From assembly GCA_938044295.1 (NCBI GenBank), contig CALIRC010000068.1:1-9617 (forward strand): a stretch of 9,617 nucleotides of DNA, read 5' to 3'. The first letter of the stretch is position 1, and every line of letters begins with the position of its first letter. The notes under the pieces were generated by a model. It saw only the letters and a program-made list of their open reading frames with translations, was not told where the DNA came from and did no database searches. Position numbers and translations under genes: made by a program. Shown here piece after piece: positions 1 through 6,264 of the stretch. Origin of the DNA: Minisyncoccota bacterium (GTDB lineage Bacteria; Patescibacteriota; Minisyncoccia; Moranbacterales; GCA-2747515).

Positions 1-246
1 CAAAAAAAATTCAGACCACAACCCCCAAAACATCCTATAGAGGCTTTTTTTGCACGCATCGGAAAAAAAATACGCAAAATACTCACAAAAATCAAAAAAA
101 ATATCCCAAAAAAAGGAAGTGGAAAATATCCCATACAGTACGAAACACTCAATGCAGATGTACACAAACAACCCATACGAGGCACAGGGAGCTTCTTAGA
201 AATTGACCACACACAACAGAAACAGCAATCACCATTTCAATGCTTT
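1..246 (+). other. Open frame continuous with the penicillin-binding protein (possible N-terminal extension)
   Basis: Frame 1 has no stop from base 1 to the ATG at 247, and it is the same frame as the downstream class A PBP gene. It also holds no ATG, GTG or TTG codon, so if this stretch is translated the start lies left of the window. The 82 codons encode a lysine- and proline-rich peptide with a basic, amphipathic-looking stretch (about codons 15-36) followed by a polar segment. That would suit a cytoplasmic N-terminal extension ahead of the membrane anchor. The caution is that this strand is A/C-rich and T-poor here: frame 3 is also open for about 65 codons, so openness alone is weak evidence. 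No other gene is recognisable in the stretch. Confidence 0.45.
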
Positions 247-2760
247 ATGCAAAAAATATCTCGTTTCAAAAAAAGGAAAAAAAGCAGAAGAAAGCGAAAA
301 ACATGGAAATGGTGGTTTTTTCGCACATTAAAATGGTTCAGCATTTTTGCTATTATTGGCCTCATAACCCTCATAGGTGTTTTTATCTATTTTTCTAAAG
401 ATCTCCCTGAGGTTGGAAAGGTAAATTCACGATTCGTAGCGGAAAGCACGAAGATCTACGATCGCTCAGGAAAAATACTACTCTATGACATCCATGGTGA
501 AGAAAAACGCACAATCATCCCGGGAAGTCAGATTCCCATTACGATCAAACATGCAACAATTGCCTTGGAAGACCATGATTTCTATAATCACCATGGCATT
601 CGATTTAAAGCCATCATGCGTGCAGTAGCCTCACAAGTTTTTGGCTTTGGCACACCTTCTGGAGGATCCACAATCACACAGCAACTCATAAAAAACTCCA
701 TTCTTACATCTGAGCGATCCATCGCGCGAAAAATAAAAGAAGCAATCCTCGCTGTAGAACTAGAGTTCACCTCCACAAAAGAAGAAATCCTTGAGCTTTA
801 TCTAAACGAAATACCATACGGCTCAAACGCCTACGGCATAGAAGCTGCTGCAAATACATTTTTTGACAAAAACGCACGCGACCTCAGTTATGATGAAGCA
901 GCAATACTTGCAGCACTACCCCAAGCGCCATCACGCTACTCACCTTATGGTTTAAATCAGGAACTTCTCAAAGGACGGCAAGAGCGTGCAATCGATGAAA
1001 TGGTTAATCTTGGCTTTATCACTCAAAACCAAGGAGAAGAATATAAAAAAATCGACGTCCTAGCAAAAATTGCAAAAAACCGTGAAGCAATTAATGCACC
1101 ACATTTTGTTTTTTATGTGCGTGATTATCTTGAAGAAAAATACGGCGCAGATTACCTCGAAAAAAACGGTCTCACTGTCATCACAACGCTCGATTGGGAA
1201 AAACAAGAAATAGCACAAAGAATCACAAAAGAAAAAGCACTTGAAAACAAGGAAAAATACAACGCAGAAAACGCTAGTCTTGTAGCAATTAATCCAAGTA
1301 GTGGTGAAATTCTAACCATGGTTGGATCCCGAGATTACTTCGACGAAGAGATCGATGGTCAAGTAAATGTTGCACTGAGCAAAAGACAGCCAGGGTCATC
1401 ATTTAAGCCCTATGTATACTTACAAAGCTTTCGTGAAGGCTACACCCCAGAAACAATCTACTATGACGTAGAAACAGCCTTTCCAGTTGACAGAGCTGAC
1501 GATTACGAACCACAAAACTACGATGGAAAATTTAATGGACCTGTGAAAGCAAAAGAAGCTTTAGCGATGTCTCTTAATATACCAGCCGTAAAAGCACTGT
1601 ACCTTGTTGGACTAAATGACGTACTCACATTCACTAAAAATCTAGGCATTTCCACACTTACAAATCCTAAAAGGTATGGTCTTTCACTTGTTCTTGGTGG
1701 GGGTGAAGTAACACTTCTCGACCATACAGCTGCATTTTCCGTTTTAGCAAATGGTGGTGAAAAGCATGAAAAAGTGGCAATTTTGGAAGTAAAAGACAGA
1801 AATGGTGAATTACTGGAAAAATACACAAAAAACAAACCAGAACGAATCGTCAAAAAAGAATACGTTGACCTCTTAAGTCACATTCTCTCAACAAATGAAT
1901 ATCGCATACCAGCCTTTGGTGAAAATAATCCACTACGATTCGACGATCGACCTGTTGCAGCAAAAACAGGTACCACAAATGAAAATCGCGATGCATGGAC
2001 AATGGGCTACACACCTGAAGTTGCGATAGGTGTGTGGTCAGGGAACAATGACAATTCATCCATGAACAATAAGGGAGTTGGCGCAAATGTTGCAGCACCG
2101 ATCTTCCGAGCATTTCTTCTCGAAGCCTACCCAGAAAAAGGTACCGACAGTTTTGCGCAGTACAACAAAAAAGAGGTACGGACAGGAAAAGACATACTTG
2201 ATGGAAATATTCCCGAAATCGAAAAAATTGACGTATGTGAAATTTCAAAAAAAGACGAAGTATACTGCAAGGAGAATAAGTATTGTCCAAATGGCAGTAA
2301 AAAAGAACGCGCATTTTTCGATTTACACAATATCCTACACTTCGTCAAAAAAGATGATCCGAGAGGAGTTGCACCAAAAAATCCACAAGAAGATCCTTCC
2401 TATGAAAATTGGGAAAAAGGCGTAAAGGAGTACTACAAAGACCAAGATGATGTAATCTTTGCAAAAGAACCGAGGGCATGTCAAGCAGGAGATTTCGGTA
2501 GTGTGAAACCAGAAATATCCCTCAAAATCAAGGTATCCAAAGATGAACTTGAGGTAAAAGTAGACGATAAAGCAGCATACGACATCAAGGAATATCAGTA
2601 TATAATCAACGGATCTGAAGTTGCAAAATTTGACGGAGATCGGTACATCTATAAAATCCCCAATGACAAAAAAGGAGCCACACTAAAGATAGATGTTAAA
2701 GTAATCGATGAACTTGGAAACACCGCTCAAGCTACAGCTGAGGCGAAAATTCCCCTGTAG
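247..2760 (+). CDS. Class A penicillin-binding protein (bifunctional glycosyltransferase/transpeptidase, PBP1A type)
   Basis: This is a membrane-anchored enzyme that polymerises lipid II into glycan strands and cross-links their peptides. Residues counted from 247: a strongly basic cytoplasmic segment (1-30), a transmembrane helix (about 31-49), then a GT51 glycosyltransferase with the catalytic Glu108 in an EDHDFYNHHG motif, GGSTITQQ (139-146) and RKIKEA (161-166). The transpeptidase domain has the active-site serine in SSFK (Ser384, Lys387), SLN (442-444) and KTGT (573-576). All three catalytic motifs are intact. After the catalytic domain comes a region with Cys664, Cys674, Cys680 and Cys745, then a probable beta-sandwich (Fn3/Ig-like) tail from about 752 to 837. 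No Shine-Dalgarno precedes the ATG at 247 and the frame is open upstream to base 1, so the start is uncertain. It converges on the dciA-like gene with a 24-bp gap and no clear terminator. Confidence 0.93.
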   Translation: MQKISRFKKRKKSRRKRKTWKWWFFRTLKWFSIFAIIGLITLIGVFIYFSKDLPEVGKVNSRFVAESTKIYDRSGKILLYDIHGEEKRTIIPGSQIPITIKHATIALEDHDFYNHHGIRFKAIMRAVASQVFGFGTPSGGSTITQQLIKNSILTSERSIARKIKEAILAVELEFTSTKEEILELYLNEIPYGSNAYGIEAAANTFFDKNARDLSYDEAAILAALPQAPSRYSPYGLNQELLKGRQERAIDEMVNLGFITQNQGEEYKKIDVLAKIAKNREAINAPHFVFYVRDYLEEKYGADYLEKNGLTVITTLDWEKQEIAQRITKEKALENKEKYNAENASLVAINPSSGEILTMVGSRDYFDEEIDGQVNVALSKRQPGSSFKPYVYLQSFREGYTPETIYYDVETAFPVDRADDYEPQNYDGKFNGPVKAKEALAMSLNIPAVKALYLVGLNDVLTFTKNLGISTLTNPKRYGLSLVLGGGEVTLLDHTAAFSVLANGGEKHEKVAILEVKDRNGELLEKYTKNKPERIVKKEYVDLLSHILSTNEYRIPAFGENNPLRFDDRPVAAKTGTTNENRDAWTMGYTPEVAIGVWSGNNDNSSMNNKGVGANVAAPIFRAFLLEAYPEKGTDSFAQYNKKEVRTGKDILDGNIPEIEKIDVCEISKKDEVYCKENKYCPNGSKKERAFFDLHNILHFVKKDDPRGVAPKNPQEDPSYENWEKGVKEYYKDQDDVIFAKEPRACQAGDFGSVKPEISLKIKVSKDELEVKVDDKAAYDIKEYQYIINGSEVAKFDGDRYIYKIPNDKKGATLKIDVKVIDELGNTAQATAEAKIPL

Positions 2761-2784
2761 CGTATAGCTTTCAAGAAGTAATAG

Positions 2785-3078
2785 CTAATGCGACTTAATA
2801 TTCACAACAACTGAAGATCCAGCGCGCGCATTAACCTTATTGATAATACGAGATCTGTTTTGCCACACCTCTTGCGCCCAAATAGATTTTGCAAACTTTA
2901 CGAAAACAATCCTATTACGATAAAAAGAAGGTACGATAGAGTGTCGCCCCTGTTGACCATATTCCTCTGTTATAATTTGTGAAAAAAGATAAAAAACAGT
3001 CTTATCATCCAATGCACCATCATTAGAGCTAGATGATAAACTTTTTTTATCGTGAAAAAAATTCTGTAAATGCTTCAT
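2785..3078 (-). CDS. DUF721/DciA-like protein, putative replicative helicase loader or operator
   Basis: A 97-residue protein starting 9 bp after the dnaN stop, so probably co-transcribed with dnaN. The C-terminal half fits the DUF721/DciA pattern: a beta strand (RIVFVKFAKS), a conserved-type tryptophan in SIWAQE (Trp67), a helix ending in INKVN, then a short strand VVVNIK. DciA proteins interact with the replicative helicase DnaB and support its loading in bacteria that lack DnaC/DnaI. The N-terminal 25 residues are polar and serine-rich. In Actinobacteria a DUF721 gene follows recF in the dnaA-dnaN-recF cluster; here it directly follows dnaN and no recF is seen. The assignment rests on motif pattern and position, not on an alignment. 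The start at 3078 is the only good ATG, with no Shine-Dalgarno. If it is not DciA it is an uncharacterised small protein of the dnaN operon. Confidence 0.72.
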   Translation of the reverse strand: MKHLQNFFHDKKSLSSSSNDGALDDKTVFYLFSQIITEEYGQQGRHSIVPSFYRNRIVFVKFAKSIWAQEVWQNRSRIINKVNARAGSSVVVNIKSH

Positions 3079-3087
3079 AGTAAAAAA

Positions 3088-4218
3088 CTACCCATTATCC
3101 TTAATCGGCATAACGACATACGTAAACGCATCATTAATACCCTCTGTATCTGAACCGCGGAAAACAACTGGCGCAGAACTACTATTAACACCAATAAAAA
3201 CTTCTTCCTCCTTAATATTTTGTACACCTTCAAAAACATAGCGAGGATTAACAATAAGGCTCTGTGCAGGACCTTCCACAGAAGCAGCGAGAGATGTTTC
3301 ACTTGTACCACGCACCTGTTTACGTGTTTTGATAGCAAGTGCCTCCTCTGAGAAGTCAAAAGAAACCTCATTTGCCTCTTTATCAGAAAAAACAAGCATT
3401 ACGCGCATCGACTCTAATAAGTCCTCTTTTTTTACTATAACATTTGTCTCTGTTTTTTGAGGAATAATTTGACGATAATCAGGATAATTTCCGTCGATGA
3501 GTCGCGTAGTGATATATAAACCATCACAAGTAATCGAAAGGTGATTATCTTTGACACTCCACTGTACAGCATCGTAATCATCAGACAATTTATTGATGTA
3601 TGCGCATATCTTCTGCGGAAGAATGACATTATACGAAAAAGCTTCCTTTTCCGCTCCTAGGAGCTCCTGAAGCCTCTGACGGGACTCTCCTAGACGGAAA
3701 CTATCAGTTGCTGCGGTATATACATAACCATCCTCAACACTCAAGTAGACACCGGTAAGTTCAGGGCGAATCTCGTTATGCGTAACAAACGGTAAAACAG
3801 TAGAAACACACGATTTTAATTCCAAAAGATTAACCGCATGCGCAGTATCCGACTCCTGTGTCGGAATAATAGGAAAATCCTCAGCGTCAAAACCACTAAT
3901 TTCACTTTCGTAAGAATCGTTTTTTACGTGCAAAGTTGTATCCACCCTCTCTAAGGTGATATGTTCACCACCACGAATCGCATTTAAAAAACCCGATAGA
4001 AGATGTGGAGCGATGACAATCTTCCATTCACCATCTGTTTTTGCTGGGACAGTTTGAACAATCCCTATCTCTAAATTCGTTGCACAAAAAGAAATAGAAT
4101 TAGCTTCGACAGAGATGAGGATATTTTGGATGATCGGTATGCTAAGATCCTTTCCGATCATACCCTCGACAGCACGAAGTGCCTTCCTAAGGTTTTCATA
4201 TGTACATGTTGCTTTCAT
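3088..4218 (-). CDS. dnaN: DNA polymerase III subunit beta (sliding clamp)
   Basis: A 376-residue protein, normal length for the family, which forms a dimeric ring tethering the replicative polymerase and other partners to DNA. Recognisable features: an N-terminal domain-1 start MKATCTYENLRKAL, RPELTGVYL (151-159) and ATDSFRLGESR (170-180) in the middle domain, DGNYPDYRQIIP (242-253) at the domain 2/3 boundary, and a C-terminal YVVMPIK (367-373) matching the usual clamp ending that forms part of the partner-binding pocket. It lies downstream of oriC and dnaA on the same strand, 446 bp from the dnaA stop, and is followed 9 bp later by the DciA-like gene. No Shine-Dalgarno precedes the ATG; the upstream DNA is extremely A+T-rich and doubles as the probable unwinding region. 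A promoter for dnaN should lie inside oriC but I cannot assign -35/-10 boxes with confidence. Confidence 0.98.
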   Translation of the reverse strand: MKATCTYENLRKALRAVEGMIGKDLSIPIIQNILISVEANSISFCATNLEIGIVQTVPAKTDGEWKIVIAPHLLSGFLNAIRGGEHITLERVDTTLHVKNDSYESEISGFDAEDFPIIPTQESDTAHAVNLLELKSCVSTVLPFVTHNEIRPELTGVYLSVEDGYVYTAATDSFRLGESRQRLQELLGAEKEAFSYNVILPQKICAYINKLSDDYDAVQWSVKDNHLSITCDGLYITTRLIDGNYPDYRQIIPQKTETNVIVKKEDLLESMRVMLVFSDKEANEVSFDFSEEALAIKTRKQVRGTSETSLAASVEGPAQSLIVNPRYVFEGVQNIKEEEVFIGVNSSSAPVVFRGSDTEGINDAFTYVVMPIKDNG

Positions 4219-4273
4219 AAGATTCTGTTTATTCTATATATAATTATTTATTATTACTATTACTGTATGTATA
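4219..4273. other. Candidate DNA unwinding element of oriC
   Basis: By count, 47 of 55 bases are A or T. The block directly borders the first perfect DnaA box (4274) and the dnaN start codon. It includes a run of triplets TTA-TTA-TTA-CTA-TTA-CTG at 4248-4265, resembling the DnaA-trio elements described for Bacillus subtilis. The polarity relative to the neighbouring boxes appears reversed compared with that model, so only the A+T-rich unwinding role is proposed. The same DNA must also serve as the dnaN leader and may carry its promoter. Confidence 0.6.
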
Positions 4274-4282
4274 TGTGGATAA
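4274..4282 (-). promoter_or_regulatory. DnaA box 1 (perfect)
   Basis: TTATCCACA on the minus strand, an exact match to the bacterial consensus and the box closest to the A+T-rich block. It sits in the 17-nt spacer of a 7-bp inverted repeat (CTGTATG at 4263-4269, CATACAG at 4287-4293), and is followed on the plus strand by GATGCAT, as is box 2. Confidence 0.92.
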
Positions 4283-4338
4283 GATGCATACAGCTAGGAA
4301 CCATCAGTATCTCTCGCACACAAATAAAGGGAATGTAC

Positions 4339-4347
4339 TGTGGAAGT
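4339..4347 (-). promoter_or_regulatory. Weak DnaA-box-like site
   Basis: The minus strand reads ACTTCCACA, matching the consensus at 6 of 9 positions including the TCCACA core. It lies 12 bp (start to start) from perfect box 2 in the same orientation, a spacing of slightly over one helical turn that would suit cooperative DnaA binding. Alone it would not be called. Confidence 0.4.
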
Positions 4348-4350
4348 CTT

Positions 4351-4359
4351 TGTGGATAA
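4351..4359 (-). promoter_or_regulatory. DnaA box 2 (perfect)
   Basis: TTATCCACA on the minus strand, exact. It forms the left arm of a perfect 12-bp inverted repeat with box 3 (4348-4359 and 4384-4395) and starts 77 bp from box 1, in the same orientation, with the same trailing GATGCAT after one extra A. Confidence 0.92.
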
Positions 4360-4383
4360 AGATGCATTTACACCAACAAAAGG

Positions 4384-4392
4384 TTATCCACA
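4384..4392 (+). promoter_or_regulatory. DnaA box 3 (perfect)
   Basis: TTATCCACA on the plus strand, exact. It is opposed to box 2 and forms the right arm of the 12-bp inverted repeat at the centre of the origin. Confidence 0.92.
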
Positions 4393-4406
4393 AAGGCCTA
4401 TGCGAG

Positions 4407-4415
4407 ATTTCCACA
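4407..4415 (+). promoter_or_regulatory. DnaA box, imperfect (7 of 9)
   Basis: ATTTCCACA on the plus strand, with the TCCACA core kept. It starts 23 bp from box 3 in the same orientation, about two helical turns. Confidence 0.6.
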
Positions 4416-4451
4416 GAGATATCTATAACTTATACAGTAATTATCAAAGGC

Positions 4452-4460
4452 ATATCCACA
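4452..4460 (+). promoter_or_regulatory. DnaA box, imperfect (8 of 9)
   Basis: ATATCCACA on the plus strand; only the first base departs from the consensus. It is the outermost box on the dnaA side and starts 45 bp from the previous site in the same orientation. Confidence 0.72.
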
Positions 4461-4565
4461 AGTCAGATGTATAACGAACAAGAAATTCCTCCAGTACCAG
4501 TATCAATATTATTAGGATGTACACACTTTAGCGCGATCCAAGCTAAAAGCTCCTATACAAATCTC

Positions 4566-4603
4566 TAAATACGTGTCCATCAATAAGTAACGATACGTAT
4601 TTA
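4566..4603. repeat. 9-bp inverted repeat in the dnaA-proximal part of oriC
   Basis: TAAATACGT (4566-4574) and ACGTATTTA (4595-4603) pair perfectly with a 20-nt loop, about 60 bp downstream of the dnaA stop. The loop is long and no T-tract follows on the minus strand, so it is a poor intrinsic terminator. It might be a protein-binding dyad or a weak transcription end for dnaA. Confidence 0.4.
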
Positions 4604-4664
4604 AACAAATAAAACTGTGCTAAGGTGTGTAAATCCTACTACCAAGAAAGAGATTAATGTGTTT

Positions 4665-6080
4665 TTAAACGCTATAAAGCTTATCTCGCAAAAAAGAAAT
4701 CTCTTCAGAGAAACGCGTATCCTCATTTGTGAGTCGGTGAATCTTTTCGTATGCGTGAAGAGCTGTTGTATGATCTCTCCCCCCAAAATACTTGCCAATT
4801 CCTGGGTATGACATGTTAAGTTCCTTACGCAAAAGGTACATTGCAACCTGACGAGGGTGGACAACCTCCTTTTTTCGACCTTTTACAATAAGATCTTCAT
4901 GTTTTACTTCATAAAAGTCGGAAATAACAGCGATAACATCCTTACTTTGCACAGCTTTCTTTTTACTACTTTCAATAATCTCGCTCAAAGCGCTCATAGC
5001 AAGCTCCTTTGTAGGCTCTTGTTTTCTGAGGTCACAAAAAGCGATGATACGATTTAGGGCTCCTTCAAGCTCACGGACGTTATTTTTGATGTTTTCAGCT
5101 ACAAAGCGCAGTGTATCATCACCGACATAAAAGTTTTTGAGGCCAGCTTTTTCTCGTAGAATTGCTATACGTGTTTCTAAGTCAGGAAGTCCAACATCAA
5201 CGATCATACCACCCTCAAAACGCGAACGGAGGCGATCTTCTAGGTGGTTAATAGCCTTGGGAGAACGATCACTGGAGATTACAATCTGCTTATCTAGTTG
5301 GTGAAGGGCATTAAAAATGTGGAAAAATTCATGTTGAGTCTTTACTTTGCCTGAGAGGAACTGCACATCATCGATAATAAGGAGGTCTATACTTGCGTGC
5401 GCATCTTTAAAAGCACTAGCGGTGTTGGATTTTATGGACTCTATAAGCTCATTTGTAAAACGCTCAGAGGTTGTATACACAACTTTCTTAGTAGAGCCGC
5501 TCTTTTCAACAGCATTGCCAATAGATTGGAGGAGATGTGTCTTACCTAAACCTACATGGCCATAAATAAAGAGAGGATTATAGATTTTACCAAGATTTTC
5601 GCTTACCGCAACACAAGCAGCCTTGGCCAACTCGTTATGCTCACCAACGACAAAATTGTCAAATGTATAGCGAGAGTTCAAGTTACTCTGTGGGCGAATG
5701 TCACGAGGAGTAGTGAGTGGAGCAGCTGCCGACACCACATTCACAGCTTCTTCTGTCGAGGCTACCACTTTTTCTTTACTAGGCTCTGATTCCTGGGTTG
5801 TTGAGGCATTATCCACAGTTTGTGCATGTGTCTGTGGGTTATAAACACTGCAACTCATGCCAGAAACAGCAGGATCGAGGTCTCTCAACGCAGTGAGGAT
5901 ATAATTCTGATATTTATTCTCCAGCCATTCCTTGGCGAAACCATTGGGAACACCAATAACCATGTGGCCTGCAGTATAAGAGAGTATGGTTGTATTTTTG
6001 AACCACGTTGAAAAGTTGGCCTTTGAAATAGATAGCTCGATAGATGCAAGAGCTTTTTGCCATAATTCATCGTGAGCCAT
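4665..6080 (-). CDS. dnaA: Chromosomal replication initiator protein DnaA
   Basis: A 471-residue AAA+ initiator that binds the oriC boxes and melts the origin. In order: N-terminal domain I (1-80, starting MAHDELWQKAL), a low-complexity Ser/Thr/Glu/Val linker (about 85-130), and the ATPase core with Walker A GHVGLGKTH (174-182), Walker B LLIIDDVQF (233-241) and a RLRSRFEGG segment (283-291). NVRELEGALNRI is at 334-345, and the C-terminal DNA-binding domain has the signature GGRDHTTALHA (433-443). Walker A has His175 where Gly is usual. An upstream in-frame ATG at 6131 would add 17 residues, but it lies just upstream of the likely TATAAT at 6123-6128, so such a transcript would lack it; 6080 also gives the expected N-terminus. 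The gene is transcribed toward oriC and is divergent from rpmH. There is no Shine-Dalgarno. Confidence 0.98.
   Translation of the reverse strand: MAHDELWQKALASIELSISKANFSTWFKNTTILSYTAGHMVIGVPNGFAKEWLENKYQNYILTALRDLDPAVSGMSCSVYNPQTHAQTVDNASTTQESEPSKEKVVASTEEAVNVVSAAAPLTTPRDIRPQSNLNSRYTFDNFVVGEHNELAKAACVAVSENLGKIYNPLFIYGHVGLGKTHLLQSIGNAVEKSGSTKKVVYTTSERFTNELIESIKSNTASAFKDAHASIDLLIIDDVQFLSGKVKTQHEFFHIFNALHQLDKQIVISSDRSPKAINHLEDRLRSRFEGGMIVDVGLPDLETRIAILREKAGLKNFYVGDDTLRFVAENIKNNVRELEGALNRIIAFCDLRKQEPTKELAMSALSEIIESSKKKAVQSKDVIAVISDFYEVKHEDLIVKGRKKEVVHPRQVAMYLLRKELNMSYPGIGKYFGGRDHTTALHAYEKIHRLTNEDTRFSEEISFLRDKLYSV
5809..5817 (+). promoter_or_regulatory. Perfect DnaA box inside dnaA
   Basis: TTATCCACA on the plus strand, within the codons for the variable linker between DnaA domains I and III (the reverse complement encodes Thr-Val-Asp-Asn). 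It lies about 1.35 kb from the oriC cluster and 270 bp inside the gene. A relaxed box (TTTTCCACA, minus strand) is at 5318-5326. These could titrate DnaA or affect dnaA expression, but a single site may be chance. Confidence 0.45.
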
Positions 6081-6122
6081 AAAAAATATAGTTAAAGTGG
6101 ATTGATCCTCTAGGTGAATAAA

Positions 6123-6128
6123 ATTATA
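6123..6128 (-). promoter_or_regulatory. dnaA promoter -10 element
   Basis: The minus strand reads TGTATAAT, giving an exact TATAAT 43 bp upstream of the dnaA ATG at 6080. A start near 6116 would give a leader of about 36 nt. The -35 region at the right spacing (around 6146-6151, CACACT) matches the consensus poorly. It overlaps AATTCCACA, a weak DnaA-box-like sequence that could allow autoregulation. Confidence 0.6.
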
Positions 6129-6227
6129 CACTAATTAAAGGAAAAAGTGTGGAATTTACCTGTTTGCAAAGTGTTTATAACATGTGAATAGTAAAAAAAT
6201 ACAATAGCATTGACAGAATAAAAGAAA

Positions 6228-6256
6228 TTGACTTTCTGTGGTTACTATGCTAGTCT
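6228..6256 (+). promoter_or_regulatory. Candidate rpmH promoter
   Basis: TTGACT (6228-6233), a 17-bp spacer, then TAGTCT (6251-6256) preceded by TG at 6248-6249 as in extended -10 promoters. Transcription would begin near 6263, about 27 nt before the rpmH ATG. The -10 is weak, matching TATAAT at three of six positions. A second -35-like TTGACA at 6210-6215 has no well-placed -10. Confidence 0.45.
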
Positions 6257-6264
6257 GTACAGAC
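6253..6264. promoter_or_regulatory. 12-bp palindrome over the rpmH promoter (possible operator)
   Basis: GTCTGTACAGAC is a perfect palindrome overlapping the candidate -10 and the predicted transcription start of rpmH, where a bound dimeric regulator would block transcription. About two 12-bp palindromes are expected by chance in a window this long, so the position rather than the existence is the argument. Confidence 0.4.

Larger units (their letters stand above)
4348..4395. repeat. 12-bp perfect inverted repeat carrying DnaA boxes 2 and 3
   Basis: Arms CTTTGTGGATAA (4348-4359) and TTATCCACAAAG (4384-4395) are exact reverse complements around a 24-bp spacer. Each arm contains a complete DnaA box plus three extra matching bases, so the symmetry goes beyond the boxes themselves. 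It marks the centre of the origin and could in principle extrude as a cruciform. Confidence 0.85.
4259..4441. repeat. 10-bp inverted repeat bracketing most of the DnaA boxes
   Basis: ATTACTGTAT (4259-4268) and ATACAGTAAT (4432-4441) are exact reverse complements about 163 bp apart. They enclose five of the six boxes, including all three perfect ones. The left arm overlaps the triplet run next to the unwinding block. A chance match is possible in such A+T-rich DNA. Confidence 0.6.
4219..4664. other. oriC: Chromosomal replication origin (oriC) in the dnaA-dnaN intergenic region
   Basis: A non-coding stretch of 446 bp between dnaA and dnaN. It contains three exact TTATCCACA boxes (4274, 4351, 4384) and three weaker sites sharing TCCACA (4339, 4407, 4452), all between 4274 and 4460. 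An A+T-rich block sits on the dnaN side. Exact 9-mers would be expected about 0.07 times by chance in the whole window on both strands, so the cluster is decisive. Boxes left of centre read TGTGGATAA on the plus strand and those right of centre read TTATCCACA, giving an inverted arrangement. The dnaA-proximal third (4461-4664) has no boxes; I see only a 9-bp inverted repeat in it. Short open frames crossing this region look spurious. Confidence 0.94.

Noticed and set aside
2078..2425. 115-codon plus-strand frame inside the PBP gene
   Set aside because: It is an out-of-frame shadow in A-rich DNA; the overlapping PBP frame continues intact through it.
2761..2784. Possible bidirectional terminator between the converging PBP and DciA-like genes
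   Set aside because: Only a weak TAGCT/AGCTA pairing with a 13-nt loop and no T-tract is present; it does not look like an intrinsic terminator.
4275..4568. 97-codon open frame on the plus strand across oriC
   Set aside because: It reads straight through the DnaA boxes and inverted repeats, has no recognisable domain and no ribosome site, and the DNA is fully explained as an origin.
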